From Jannaschia sp. M317 (GTDB lineage: Bacteria; Pseudomonadota; Alphaproteobacteria; Rhodobacterales; Rhodobacteraceae), in NCBI RefSeq assembly GCF_025141175.1, contig NZ_CP081155.1, positions 959,001 through 1,023,000 of the forward strand: a stretch of 64,000 nucleotides of DNA, in the 5' to 3' direction. This document shows positions 9,733 through 17,613 of the stretch, piece after piece; within the stretch, counting starts at the first letter, position 1, and each line of letters begins with the position of its first letter. Under the pieces are notes generated by a model. The model ran no database searches and was not told the DNA's origin. It was given only the letters and a program-made list of their open reading frames with translations. The translations under genes and the position numbers were made by a program.

Positions 9733-10291
9733 ATCGAACCCTGCGAAACCGCAACAAAGGTGAGGGGATAGGTCGCTATGACGGGGTGAGTCGGACGCTC
9801 GGGGGGGAGTCGGCCTACGCACACCGGGGGAAATTCGACAGATGCGCAGGCGATACCCCCGCGACCGTGCATCGACAGCTTACGCCCCGGGCATCGTCAA
9901 ACGCACAGCCATTCATGAGTTCCGTTCGCTGGTCGGGTGCCGCGATCCTGTGTGTGGCCCTTGACCCGCCCAGACATGCGCAGATCGCACCATGAAAGGC
10001 GGAACATCATGCAGGCGACCGGATGCGCGGGGCGGGCATGACTCGCGTCCTCGGACAGCTGGGCTAGCTGCGCCGCCAGGACGGCGACCGGCTGGCGCGT
10101 CGCCGGTTGCCACGCTCTGGGACGACAGCCGGTGCCTCTGTGGCCTGACGGATCGCGGACCAGGGTCGCGACCGCAACGCCGGCCACCGCATGTAGCGCA
10201 GCCTCGGGGTGGCCCGAGGTATCGCCACCCGATACGACCGAAGGTCCCGGTCGCAACCCTGGCCCTGTTGCGGGTGAGGTCCGATGTGGCG

Positions 10292-10996
10292 TCAGGCGAA
10301 GGCGGCCTCCAACGCGATTTCCACCATGTCCCCGAACGAGGACTGACGGTCAGCGGCCGGCAGCGCCTCATGCGTCAGGAGGTGGTCGCTGATCGTCAGC
10401 ACAGCCAACGCGCGACAGCCGTGGCGTGCCGCCAGATTGTACAGCTCGGCGGCCTCCATCTCGACGGCAAGGATGCCGTGACGGGTCATCATCTCGGTCA
10501 GGTCGGGGCGTTCGTCGTAAAACACGTCCGAGGAATAGATACCGCCGACATGCACCGTGCACTCCCGCCCCGTGGCCGCGCGATGGGCCGCCGAGAGCAG
10601 GCCGAAATCGGCGCAGGGGGCAAAGGTCACCTCTCGGAAGATCCCTGCCGAGGGGGTGGAGATCGACGACGCCGTCTGTGCCAGGATCACATCGCGGATA
10701 GCCACGTGGTTCTGCATTGCCCCGGCTGATCCGATACGGATCAGCGTGCGCGCGCCATATTGTGTGATCAGCTCGTTGGCGTAGATCGACAGCGACGGCA
10801 TCCCCATGCCAGAGCCGTGGATCGTCACCCGGTTGCCGCGCCAGGTTCCGGTGAAACCCAGCATGCCCCGCACGTCGTTCACCAGTTCGGGCGCGTCCAG
10901 AAAGGTTTCGGCGGCCCATTTGGCGCGCAAGGGGTCGCCCGGCATCAGAACGGTCTCTGCGATCTGGTCTCTTTCGGCGCGGATATGGGGGGTCAT
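10292..10996 (-). CDS. deoD: purine-nucleoside phosphorylase, DeoD type
   Basis: A hexameric-type phosphorylase (234 residues) that splits purine (deoxy)nucleosides with phosphate into base and (deoxy)ribose 1-phosphate. Family marks include the N-terminal His-Ile phosphate region followed by the [10 protein letters not shown] block, the phosphate-binding Arg-Ile-Gly-Ser-Ala-Gly-Ala block near residue 87, the ribose-binding VEMEAAELY block near 178, and TISDH with the catalytic Asp near 204. The ATG at 10996 is used because GGAG lies 7-10 bases before it; the in-frame TTG at 11014 has no such site. A second, trimeric-type phosphorylase is encoded at 23479-24273. Confidence 0.94.
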   Translation of the reverse strand: MTPHIRAERDQIAETVLMPGDPLRAKWAAETFLDAPELVNDVRGMLGFTGTWRGNRVTIHGSGMGMPSLSIYANELITQYGARTLIRIGSAGAMQNHVAIRDVILAQTASSISTPSAGIFREVTFAPCADFGLLSAAHRAATGRECTVHVGGIYSSDVFYDERPDLTEMMTRHGILAVEMEAAELYNLAARHGCRALAVLTISDHLLTHEALPAADRQSSFGDMVEIALEAAFA

Positions 10997-11012
10997 GGCA
11001 TTCTCCAAAAGC

Positions 11013-11040
11013 AAAAGGGGCGCTGCCCGCGCCCCCTTCT
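11013..11040 (-). terminator. terminator of the H-NS family gene
   Basis: GGGGCGC (11017-11023) pairs with GCGCCCC (11029-11035) around a five-base loop. On the minus strand it is followed by TTTTGCTTTT. It ends the H-NS transcript just before the deoD ribosome-binding site. Confidence 0.85.
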
Positions 11041-11062
11041 AATTCCGAATGAGAAAGAAAGG

Positions 11063-11398
11063 CTAGATCGCCATATCTTCCGGGGATTTCCCGGCTTCGA
11101 TCGCCTCTTTGTACCAAGCAGGCTGGCGGCCACGGCCGGACCAGGTGACAGAGGCATTCTCGGGGTGGCGATACTTGGCCACGGATTTGGATGCACCCGC
11201 TTTTTTCGGGGCTTTGCCGCCGAACAGATCGGCGAGGGAATAACCCTCTTTGGCAAGCATCCCTTCGATCTCGCCGCGCAGCTCCTTGAGGCGGCGACCG
11301 TCGTATTCCGACTCGGCCTTTTCGATGGCTTTAAGCCGTTCCTGCGCCGCAGCGCGTTCCTTGGCCAGGTCGTCCTTGGTCATCTTGTCCACGTCCAT
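11063..11398 (-). CDS. H-NS family nucleoid protein (HvrA/Spb type)
   Basis: This 111-residue protein has the usual two-part plan: an N-terminal charged coiled coil for oligomerisation (about residues 4-50, alternating Lys/Glu/Ala/Leu) and a C-terminal DNA-binding domain whose core motif Trp-Ser-Gly-Arg-Gly-Arg-Gln-Pro-Ala-Trp is the AT-hook-like loop of H-NS proteins. In Rhodobacter, relatives such as HvrA bind curved AT-rich DNA and silence or tune foreign and photosynthesis genes. The start at 11398 is set by AGGGGA six bases upstream. The gene has its own terminator. A 10-bp palindrome (ATTGCGCAAT, 11426-11435) lies in its leader. Confidence 0.93.
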   Translation of the reverse strand: MDVDKMTKDDLAKERAAAQERLKAIEKAESEYDGRRLKELRGEIEGMLAKEGYSLADLFGGKAPKKAGASKSVAKYRHPENASVTWSGRGRQPAWYKEAIEAGKSPEDMAI

Positions 11399-11466
11399 AA
11401 CAAATCCCCTCATTGCACAGGCTGAATTGCGCAATAAGCGGAGCTAATTTGTAAGGCAAGGGGAAT

Positions 11467-13428
11467 CTATTCTGCGGCGATTACCTTGGGGTCGGCCAAT
11501 TCGATGATGTCGCCCATGATCCGATTCAATTCGAAATCCTTTGGGGTGTAAATCGCGGCCACGCCCATGGACTTCAAGCGCGCCGCATCCTCGTCGGGAA
11601 TGATGCCACCTACGATCACGGGGATGTCCGCCAATCCGGCGCAGCGCATTCTGTCCATCAGGTCTTCGACCAATGGCAGGTGCGATCCGGACAGGATCGA
11701 CAATCCGACCACATGCGCGCCCTCATCTATTGCGGCGGTGACGATGGCCTCGGGGGTCAGGCGAATACCTTCATAGCGAATGGCCATGCCGCAATCGCGG
11801 GCGCGCACGGCAATCTGTTCGGCCCCGTTGGAATGCCCGTCCAATCCCGGCTTTCCCATCAGGAAGGTCAGCCGCCGTCCCAGCCGGTCGCTGACGGCGT
11901 CCACTGCGGCGCGCAGATCGTCCAGACCCTCTGTCCGGTTCGACGGAGAGGAGGACACGCCGGTCGGCCCGCGGTACTCCCCGTGAATGCGGCGCATGAC
12001 GCCCGCCCATTCGCCCGTCGTGACGCCCGCCTTGGCCGCTTCGATAGAGGGGGGCATGATATTGGTCCCCTCGCGCGCGGCGCGTGCCAGGGCGTCCAGC
12101 GCGGCCTCGACGGCGACATCGTCCCGGTCCGTGCGCCAGGCGGCCAGACGGTCGATCTGGTCCGCCTCTACCGCCGGGTCGACCGTCATGATGCCCCCGT
12201 CTTCACCCACCAGTGGCGAGGGTTCGGCCTCTGTCCAGGCATTGACGCCCACGACCGTTGTTTCGCCCCGTTCAATACGGCCCAGACGGTCTGCGTTTGA
12301 CTCCACCAGCCGCGCCTTCATGTATTCGATGGCCGCGACCGCGCCGCCCATTCCATCCAGAACGGCCAATTCCGCGCGCGCGCCTTCTTTCAGGATTTCG
12401 ACCTTTGCCGCCACAACCGGAGAGCCGTCGAACAAGTCGCCGTATTCCAGCAAGTCGGTTTCATAGGCCAAAACCTGTTGCATTCGCAGGGACCATTGTT
12501 GGTCCCAGGGGCGCGGCAGGCCCAGGGCCTCGTTCCAGGCGGGCAATTGAACCGCGCGCGCGCGCGCGGATTTGCTGAGCGTCACCGCAAGCATTTCCAG
12601 AAGGATCCGGTAGACGTTGTTTTCCGGCTGCTGTTCCGTCAGCCCAAGGGAATTGACCTGAACGCCATAACGGAACCTGCGGTATTTCGGATCTTCCACG
12701 CCATAGCGTTCGGTGCAAATCTCGTCCCAAAGCTCGACAAAGGCGCGCATCTTGCACATCTCGGTGACGAACCGGATGCCGGCATTGACGAAAAAGGAAA
12801 TGCGCCCGACCAGGCGGGGAAAGTCCTCGGCAGGGACCTTGTCCCGCAATTCGTCCAGAACGGCGGTTGCGGTGGCCAGGGCAAAGGCCAGTTCCTGTTC
12901 CGGCGTGGCCCCCGCCTCTTGCAGGTGATAGGAACAGACATTCATCGGGTTCCATTTCGGAATGGCGGAATAGCAATATTCGGCCACATCGGAAATCAGC
13001 TTCATCGACGGTTTGGGCGGCAGGACATAGGTGCCCCGGCTCAGGTATTCCTTGACGATGTCGTTCTGAACCGTGCCCTGCAACAGGGTCGTATCCGCGC
13101 CCTGTTCCTCGGCGACGGCGACATAAAGCGACAGAAGCCAGGGGGCCGTCGCGTTGATCGTCATCGAGGTGTTCATCTGTTCCAGCGGGATGTCCTTGAA
13201 CAGGGCCCGCATGTCGCCCAGGTGCGAAACCGGAACACCGACTTTGCCGACCTCGCCCCGCGACAGGATATGGTCACTGTCGTAGCCTGTCTGCGTCGGC
13301 AGGTCGAAAGCAACCGAAAGACCGGTCTGCCCCCGTGCCAGGTTCGATCGATAAAGGGCGTTTGACTTGGCCGCAGTCGAGTGGCCGGCATAGGTGCGGA
13401 ACAACCAGGGGCGATCTTTCTGCGACAT
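11467..13428 (-). CDS. meaA: (2R)-ethylmalonyl-CoA mutase
   Basis: This coenzyme B12-dependent enzyme isomerises ethylmalonyl-CoA to methylsuccinyl-CoA in the ethylmalonyl-CoA pathway of acetate assimilation. The 653-residue protein joins a methylmalonyl-CoA-mutase-like barrel (about residues 10-500) to a C-terminal cobalamin domain carrying Asp-Gly-His-Ser-Asn-Gly, with the cobalt ligand His near residue 532, and the GGIIPDED loop near 606. The single-chain form and the N-terminal 'PWLFRTYAGHSTA' opening point to MeaA/Ecm rather than methylmalonyl-CoA mutase. The start at 13428 has GAGG upstream. Longer upstream open frames run into the promoter region and are not credible. The crotonyl-CoA carboxylase/reductase gene lies 1.7 kb away in the opposite direction. 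Confidence 0.92.
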   Translation of the reverse strand: MSQKDRPWLFRTYAGHSTAAKSNALYRSNLARGQTGLSVAFDLPTQTGYDSDHILSRGEVGKVGVPVSHLGDMRALFKDIPLEQMNTSMTINATAPWLLSLYVAVAEEQGADTTLLQGTVQNDIVKEYLSRGTYVLPPKPSMKLISDVAEYCYSAIPKWNPMNVCSYHLQEAGATPEQELAFALATATAVLDELRDKVPAEDFPRLVGRISFFVNAGIRFVTEMCKMRAFVELWDEICTERYGVEDPKYRRFRYGVQVNSLGLTEQQPENNVYRILLEMLAVTLSKSARARAVQLPAWNEALGLPRPWDQQWSLRMQQVLAYETDLLEYGDLFDGSPVVAAKVEILKEGARAELAVLDGMGGAVAAIEYMKARLVESNADRLGRIERGETTVVGVNAWTEAEPSPLVGEDGGIMTVDPAVEADQIDRLAAWRTDRDDVAVEAALDALARAAREGTNIMPPSIEAAKAGVTTGEWAGVMRRIHGEYRGPTGVSSSPSNRTEGLDDLRAAVDAVSDRLGRRLTFLMGKPGLDGHSNGAEQIAVRARDCGMAIRYEGIRLTPEAIVTAAIDEGAHVVGLSILSGSHLPLVEDLMDRMRCAGLADIPVIVGGIIPDEDAARLKSMGVAAIYTPKDFELNRIMGDIIELADPKVIAAE

Positions 13429-13496
13429 GGCGAAGCCTCGTGTAACAATATTACGTTGAGGTGTTGATACTGGACATATCCCGTAAGTGTCAATTC

Positions 13497-13509
13497 GCTG
13501 CATTGCAGC
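13497..13509 (-). promoter_or_regulatory. dyad motif upstream of meaA, shared with ccr
   Basis: On the minus strand GCTGCAATGCAGC is an imperfect palindrome (GCTGCA-A-TGCAGC), 68 bases before the meaA start codon. A closely similar 13-mer (GTTGCAACGCAGC) precedes ccr in the same relative orientation, and both are followed by AATT after zero or one base. This fits a shared operator for the ethylmalonyl-CoA pathway. Confidence 0.4.
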
Positions 13510-13672
13510 ACGGTGGGATCGGTCGTTTCCTCCCTCCGGGGGGCGATTATATTTGTACAAAACGGGGTAGTCCGCCCTGCGGACTTCCCCCAAACTGTGG
13601 CAAGTCCGGCCTGTCCGGGGTCCGCCGCCAAGAGGTGCCTGCCTTGATTGCCCCGCCCCGCCGCATCGCCAG

Positions 13673-15040
13673 ATGAGCCAGACGGTCGAGATTCCGATCT
13701 GGGCGCTGGTGCTGCTGGGACTGTTCGCGGCGGTGACCTTTGCGTCGCATTTCCTGTTTCCCTCGGTCCGCTGGTTCTTTCGCAAGCGGGCGGAACGGTT
13801 GGTGGCGCAGTTGAACACACGCCTTGCCCGCCCGATCCAGCCGTTCAAACTGGCCCGGCGCCACGATACGGTGAACCGTCTGACCCACGATCCGCAGGTG
13901 GCGCAGGCGATCATTGATCACGCCAGGGCAGAAGGCGTGCCAAGCGAAGTCGCCTTCGAAACCGCCCGTCGATATGCCCGAGAGATCGTGCCGGGGTTTT
14001 CCGCCACGCTCTATTTTACGGTCGCCATGCGCCTGTCCCGCTGGCTATCGCGCGGCCTCTACCGTGTCCGCGTCACCGGAGAGGAGCGCGCGCTTCAGGA
14101 CATAGACCCGACCGCTACCGTGATTTTCGTTCTCAACCATCGGTCCAACATGGATTACGTGCTGGTGACCTGGCTTGCCGCGCGACAAACCGCGCTGGCC
14201 TATGCGGTCGGTGAATGGGCGCGCCGCTGGCCTCTGGCCCCGTTGATCCGCGCCTTGGGCGGCTATTTCGTGCGGCGCAGGGATCTTAACCCGCTGTATC
14301 GCAAGGTTCTTGCCCGCTATATCCAGATCGCCACCGAGAATGGCGTGACCCAGGCCGTCTTTCCCGAAGGCCGGCTCAGCCGGGACGGTGCCCTGCAGCC
14401 CCCCAAGCTGGGCATCCTCAGCTATATCGTCACCGACCACGACCCCGAAGATGCGCGCGATGTCGTCTTTGTGCCTGTCGCGGTGAACTACGAACGCGTG
14501 CTCGAGGATCGCGTTCTGATCGCCGCGCGCAACAAGGGGGCGGCCGCGTTTCGTCTGCGTTGGTGGATGGTGGCGCGCTATCTCTGGCGGCATCTGCAGT
14601 TGCGACTGACCGGGCGGTTCACGCGCTTTGGCTATGCGGCGGTGTCGTTCGGGCAGCCCCTGTCGCTGCGCCGGTTTCTCTGGCGCGGTCATGCGGATCC
14701 GACCGAAGCCTTGGGCGCAGAGTTGATGACACGGCTGGAGGCGGTGCTGCCGGTCCTGCCCATGGCGCTGACCTGTGCCGCGCTGGAACACGGGGCCCGG
14801 TCGGTGGCCGATGTGGCGGCGTATATCGCAACGCAGGCCGACACCTTTGCGCGGGCCGGTCATGCGGTCCACACGAACGAGGCCGAGGCGGACCAACTCG
14901 CCCGCACCTCGCTGCGCATGCTGGAGGTGCGCGGCGCTCTGCGCCTTGCCGATGATCGAATCACCTTGTCCAGGGATTGGGCCCCGGTCATCGCCTTCTA
15001 CGCGCGGACCTTGCCAGTGCAGAAAGCCACCGAGACATAA
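13673..15040 (+). CDS. PlsB/PlsC-like glycerolipid acyltransferase
   Basis: A 455-residue membrane-associated acyltransferase. It has an N-terminal hydrophobic helix (residues 8-28) and the acyltransferase block His156-Arg-Ser-Asn-Met-Asp161, which matches the catalytic HX4D. Near residue 228 is the Phe-Pro-Glu-Gly-Arg substrate-binding block, followed by SRDG as in sn-glycerol-3-phosphate acyltransferases. By family it transfers an acyl group to glycerol 3-phosphate or lysophosphatidate, but the substrate is not certain. It is divergent from meaA and 111 bases upstream of ccr in the same direction, so it may share the ccr transcript. Confidence 0.82.
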   Translation: MSQTVEIPIWALVLLGLFAAVTFASHFLFPSVRWFFRKRAERLVAQLNTRLARPIQPFKLARRHDTVNRLTHDPQVAQAIIDHARAEGVPSEVAFETARRYAREIVPGFSATLYFTVAMRLSRWLSRGLYRVRVTGEERALQDIDPTATVIFVLNHRSNMDYVLVTWLAARQTALAYAVGEWARRWPLAPLIRALGGYFVRRRDLNPLYRKVLARYIQIATENGVTQAVFPEGRLSRDGALQPPKLGILSYIVTDHDPEDARDVVFVPVAVNYERVLEDRVLIAARNKGAAAFRLRWWMVARYLWRHLQLRLTGRFTRFGYAAVSFGQPLSLRRFLWRGHADPTEALGAELMTRLEAVLPVLPMALTCAALEHGARSVADVAAYIATQADTFARAGHAVHTNEAEADQLARTSLRMLEVRGALRLADDRITLSRDWAPVIAFYARTLPVQKATET

Positions 15041-15096
15041 AATTACAAGATGGATAAACTTTCAGGTTGATAATTGCGGGTGGGGTGGTAAGTCCT

Positions 15097-15109
15097 GTTG
15101 CAACGCAGC
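15097..15109 (+). promoter_or_regulatory. dyad motif upstream of ccr, shared with meaA
   Basis: GTTGCAACGCAGC lies 42 bases before the ccr start and matches 11 of 13 positions of the motif upstream of meaA. Its position between the acyltransferase stop and ccr would suit a regulator of an internal ccr promoter. Confidence 0.4.
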
Positions 15110-15151
15110 AATTCGTTCCGCAGTGCGGCACATCACATCCCGGAGGTTTCC

Positions 15152-16444
15152 ATGGCTCTTGATACACAACCCGCCCAGCCGGCCTACGACGCCCCGATCA
15201 AGGATCTGTACGAGCTGGGCGAAATGCCCCCGATGGGCCACGTGCCCAAGCAGATGTATGCTTGGTCCATCCGCCGCGAACGTCACGGCAACCCCGATAC
15301 CGCCATGCAGCAGGAGATCGTGGATATCCCCGAGCTGGACAGCCACGACGTGCTGGTCCTCGTGATGGCGGCGGGCGTGAACTACAATGGTGTCTGGGCC
15401 GCGCTTGGTCAGCCGATCAGCCCGTTTGACGGCCATAAGCAGCCATATCACATCGCCGGATCCGACGCCTCGGGCATCGTCTGGGCGGTGGGTGACAAGG
15501 TGAAGCGCTGGAAGGTCGGCGACGAGGTCGTGATCCATTGCAACCAGGACGACGGTGACGACGAGGAATGCAACGGCGGCGACCCGATGTATTCCGCCAG
15601 CCAACGTATCTGGGGCTACGAGACACCAGACGGGTCCTTTGCGCAGTTCACGAATGTGCAGGCCCAGCAGCTGATGCCGCGCCCCAAGCACCTGACCTGG
15701 GAAGAGGCCGCCTGCTACACGCTGACGCTGGCGACGGCCTACCGGATGCTGTTCGGGCATGAACCCCACGACCTGAAGCCCGGCCAGAACGTTCTGGTCT
15801 GGGGCGCCTCGGGGGGGCTGGGGTCCTACGCGATCCAGCTGATCAACACGGCGGGGGCCAATGCGATCGGCGTCATCTCGGACGAGAGCAAGCGCGACTT
15901 TGTCATGGGGCTGGGGGCCAAGGGGGTTCTCAATCGCAAGGACTTCGATTGCTGGGGCCAGCTGCCCAAGGTGAACACCCCGGAATACGCGACCTGGTTC
16001 AAAGAGGCGCGCAAGTTCGGCAAGGCGATCTGGGACATCACCGGCAAGGGCACCAATGTTGACATGGTGTTCGAACACCCGGGCGAGGCGACGTTCCCCG
16101 TGTCCACCTTCGTTGTGAAAAAGGGCGGCATGGTCGTGATCTGCGCAGGCACCACCGGGTTCAACCTGACCTTCGACGTGCGCTACATGTGGATGCATCA
16201 GAAGCGCTTGCAGGGCTCGCACTTTGCCCATCTCAAGCAGGCCGCGGCCGCCAACAAGCTGATGGTGGAACGGCGCCTTGATCCCTGCATGTCGGAATGC
16301 TTTGACTGGGCCGACCTGCCCGAGGCGCATATGAAGATGCTCCGCAATGAGCATAAGCCGGGCAACATGTCCGTTCTGGTGCAGGCCCCCAAGACTGGCC
16401 TGCGCACCCTCGAAGATGTTCTGGAGGCCGGCAAACCGGACTGA
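15152..16444 (+). CDS. ccr: crotonyl-CoA carboxylase/reductase
   Basis: This key enzyme of the ethylmalonyl-CoA pathway converts crotonyl-CoA, CO2 and NADPH to ethylmalonyl-CoA. The 430-residue protein is an MDR-superfamily (alcohol dehydrogenase-like) reductase. It has the Ccr-type N-terminus with 'GVNYNGVWA' near 89, an acidic loop near 140-148 (Asp-Asp-Gly-Asp-Asp-Glu-Glu), and the NADPH-binding WGASGGLGSYA block near 226. GGAGG lies seven bases before the chosen ATG; an upstream in-frame ATG at 15098 lacks such a site. Together with meaA it shows that this organism assimilates acetate without depending on the glyoxylate shunt. A strong terminator follows. Confidence 0.95.
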   Translation: MALDTQPAQPAYDAPIKDLYELGEMPPMGHVPKQMYAWSIRRERHGNPDTAMQQEIVDIPELDSHDVLVLVMAAGVNYNGVWAALGQPISPFDGHKQPYHIAGSDASGIVWAVGDKVKRWKVGDEVVIHCNQDDGDDEECNGGDPMYSASQRIWGYETPDGSFAQFTNVQAQQLMPRPKHLTWEEAACYTLTLATAYRMLFGHEPHDLKPGQNVLVWGASGGLGSYAIQLINTAGANAIGVISDESKRDFVMGLGAKGVLNRKDFDCWGQLPKVNTPEYATWFKEARKFGKAIWDITGKGTNVDMVFEHPGEATFPVSTFVVKKGGMVVICAGTTGFNLTFDVRYMWMHQKRLQGSHFAHLKQAAAANKLMVERRLDPCMSECFDWADLPEAHMKMLRNEHKPGNMSVLVQAPKTGLRTLEDVLEAGKPD

Positions 16445-16466
16445 CATCACCCATCGTGCGCACAGG

Positions 16467-16498
16467 CGGCCTCGTCCCTAACGGGACGGGGCCGTTTT
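16467..16498 (+). terminator. intrinsic terminator after ccr
   Basis: A 12-bp stem with one G-T pair (16467-16478 with 16483-16494), a TAAC loop and a following TTTT at 16495-16498. It is 22 bases past the ccr stop. Confidence 0.9.
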
Positions 16499-16611
16499 CG
16501 ATTCGTTCTGCATGTTCTTGGGGATCAAGGCCTTGGAAACCGGTACCCCGCCAGAAATGGGGAGGGTCGATCTGCGAATTTCGGGCGAATTCCGGGTCGG
16601 ATAGGCTGTCT

Positions 16612-16628
16612 TTAAGAGTTCGTTAACC
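16612..16628 (+). promoter_or_regulatory. full CtrA-type binding site upstream of the luxR operon
   Basis: TTAA-N7-TTAACC (16612-16615 and 16623-16628) matches the full CtrA consensus of alphaproteobacteria, including the CC after the second half-site. It ends 19 bases before the start of the small ORF that leads the luxR operon, a promoter-proximal position. CtrA control is inferred from the motif only. Confidence 0.5.
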
Positions 16629-16647
16629 TCCGCGAAGGGAATGTCAG

Positions 16648-16851
16648 ATGTCGAAGAACTGGATCATCGAGGTGTTGGGCGACCTGCGCGGATTTGCGAG
16701 CGTCAATGACATGCCGAACCTGGCCGAACAGCTGGAAGAGGCAATCGTCGTGGCCATCGCGGAAATCGGGCAGGTGCCCGCGCCGCAACAGGCGGACCTG
16801 CATGGCGCGGAAGTTGGACGATATACTGGACCGGTTGCAGGCTGCGACTGA
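16648..16851 (+). CDS. small ORF overlapping the luxR start
   Basis: This encodes 67 residues that begin MSKNWIIEVLGDLRGFA and look like a compact helical protein (acidic amphipathic helices over about 4-20 and 24-42, ending in Ala-Glu-Ile). AAGGGA lies 6-11 bases before the ATG at 16648. Its last 50 bases overlap the luxR gene in another frame, so luxR translation is probably coupled to it. From memory, similar small ORFs precede luxR-type genes in other Rhodobacterales, which I cannot verify here. Its tail past about residue 48 may have no function and exist only because of the overlap. A role as a luxR accessory or leader peptide is inference. Confidence 0.62.
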   Translation: MSKNWIIEVLGDLRGFASVNDMPNLAEQLEEAIVVAIAEIGQVPAPQQADLHGAEVGRYTGPVAGCD

Positions 16852-17512
16852 TCTGGCCGCATTGGAACGGGTCGTTTTCGACCTGAGGGACGCCTACGAC
16901 GTCGAACATCTCGTCTATCACTCGGTCAGATCGGGCGGCGATCAATGGGCCGCCCTGACATATGGTCAGGACTGGGTGGATGCCTACGTCGAGAACAACT
17001 TTCAGACCATCGACCCCGTCGTCCTGTCCTGCTTTCGCGGCTTCACCCCCGTTGACTGGAAGGCGCTGGACTGGTCGGGACGCCCCGCCCGCACCTTGCT
17101 GGGCGAGGCGGTCGCCAATGGCCTGGGCAATCAGGGCTACAGCCTGCCGATCCGGGGACCGTCGGGGCAATTCGCGCTGTTCACGGTCAACCACCGCATC
17201 GGCGACGACAGCTGGGGCCGCTTTACCCGCGCCAATATGCACGAGCTGCTGCTGGCCGCGCATTACGTCAACGAACGCGCCCTTGTGTTGGGCGGCGAAG
17301 GCCCGCCCCCGCATCAGGCGCTGTCCCCGCGAGAGACGGACGCCCTGACCTTGCTGGCTGCGGGCAAGAGCCGGGCGCAGGCGGCTGAACGGCTGAAGAT
17401 CTCGGAACACACCCTGCGCGTCTATATCGAAAGCGCCCGCTTCAAATTGGGTGCGTTGAATACCACCCACGCGGTCGCCAATGCCCTGTCGCGCGGGCTC
17501 ATCTGTCTGTGA
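16802..17512 (+). CDS. luxR: LuxR-family autoinducer-binding transcriptional regulator
   Basis: A 236-residue quorum-sensing regulator. The N-terminal autoinducer-binding domain (about 10-160) keeps the usual aromatic/acidic pocket (Tyr-Gly-Gln-Asp-Trp near 60, Ile-Asp-Pro near 75, Asp-Trp near 89). The C-terminal LuxR helix-turn-helix (about 173-230) has the 'LSPRETDALTLLAAGKS' opening and the recognition helix 'EHTLRVYIESARFKLGA'. The ATG at 16802 is preceded by GGCGG and begins inside the upstream small ORF. luxI follows 101 bases downstream, so the pair probably forms an AHL-response circuit. The AHL type cannot be read from sequence. Confidence 0.93.
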   Translation: MARKLDDILDRLQAATDLAALERVVFDLRDAYDVEHLVYHSVRSGGDQWAALTYGQDWVDAYVENNFQTIDPVVLSCFRGFTPVDWKALDWSGRPARTLLGEAVANGLGNQGYSLPIRGPSGQFALFTVNHRIGDDSWGRFTRANMHELLLAAHYVNERALVLGGEGPPPHQALSPRETDALTLLAAGKSRAQAAERLKISEHTLRVYIESARFKLGALNTTHAVANALSRGLICL

Positions 17513-17579
17513 GCACGGGGCGTTACGGATAATCTAAGGCAGCGCACGGTGACAAACCGTTAACCCGCTCCCGATCACC

Positions 17580-17606
17580 CCTTTTTGTCAGATGCTGACA
17601 AAAGGG
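17580..17606 (+). promoter_or_regulatory. hairpin/dyad enclosing the luxI ribosome-binding site
   Basis: Bases 17580-17591 and 17595-17606 pair over 12 positions (one G-T) around the triplet ATG. The right arm contains AAAAGGG (17600-17606), the only Shine-Dalgarno-like sequence before the luxI GTG at 17614. As RNA it would hide the ribosome-binding site. As DNA the same dyad (core GTCAG-ATG-CTGAC) could be a regulator site such as a lux box. The two roles are not exclusive. Confidence 0.55.
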
Positions 17607-17613
17607 TGCGCCC

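Larger units (their letters stand above)
9508..10291. other. 784-base stretch without a convincing gene
   Basis: The part next to the small secreted protein gene (9508-9700) is AT-richer and should hold its promoter. It contains the perfect 14-bp palindrome at 9659-9672 and, further out, a GC-rich hairpin at 9700-9732. From about 9830 to 10290 several frames stay open on both strands because of high GC content, but none has a good ribosome-binding site or recognisable domain. The stretch may hold a decayed gene or a regulatory RNA, and I cannot support either. Confidence 0.5.

Noticed and set aside
9721..9760. Sequence resembling a tRNA T-loop (GGTTCGATCA on the minus strand)
   Set aside because: The adjacent bases do not form a T-stem or the other arms of a tRNA.
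9897..10371. Overlapping minus-strand frames before deoD that could be a gene
   Set aside because: No ribosome-binding site, no domain, and several frames are open at once; composition is Arg/Pro/Gly-rich as in random GC-rich DNA.
12556..12578. Run of alternating CG inside meaA
   Set aside because: It encodes an Arg/Ala stretch of the mutase in frame; nothing points to a regulatory or Z-DNA role beyond GC richness.
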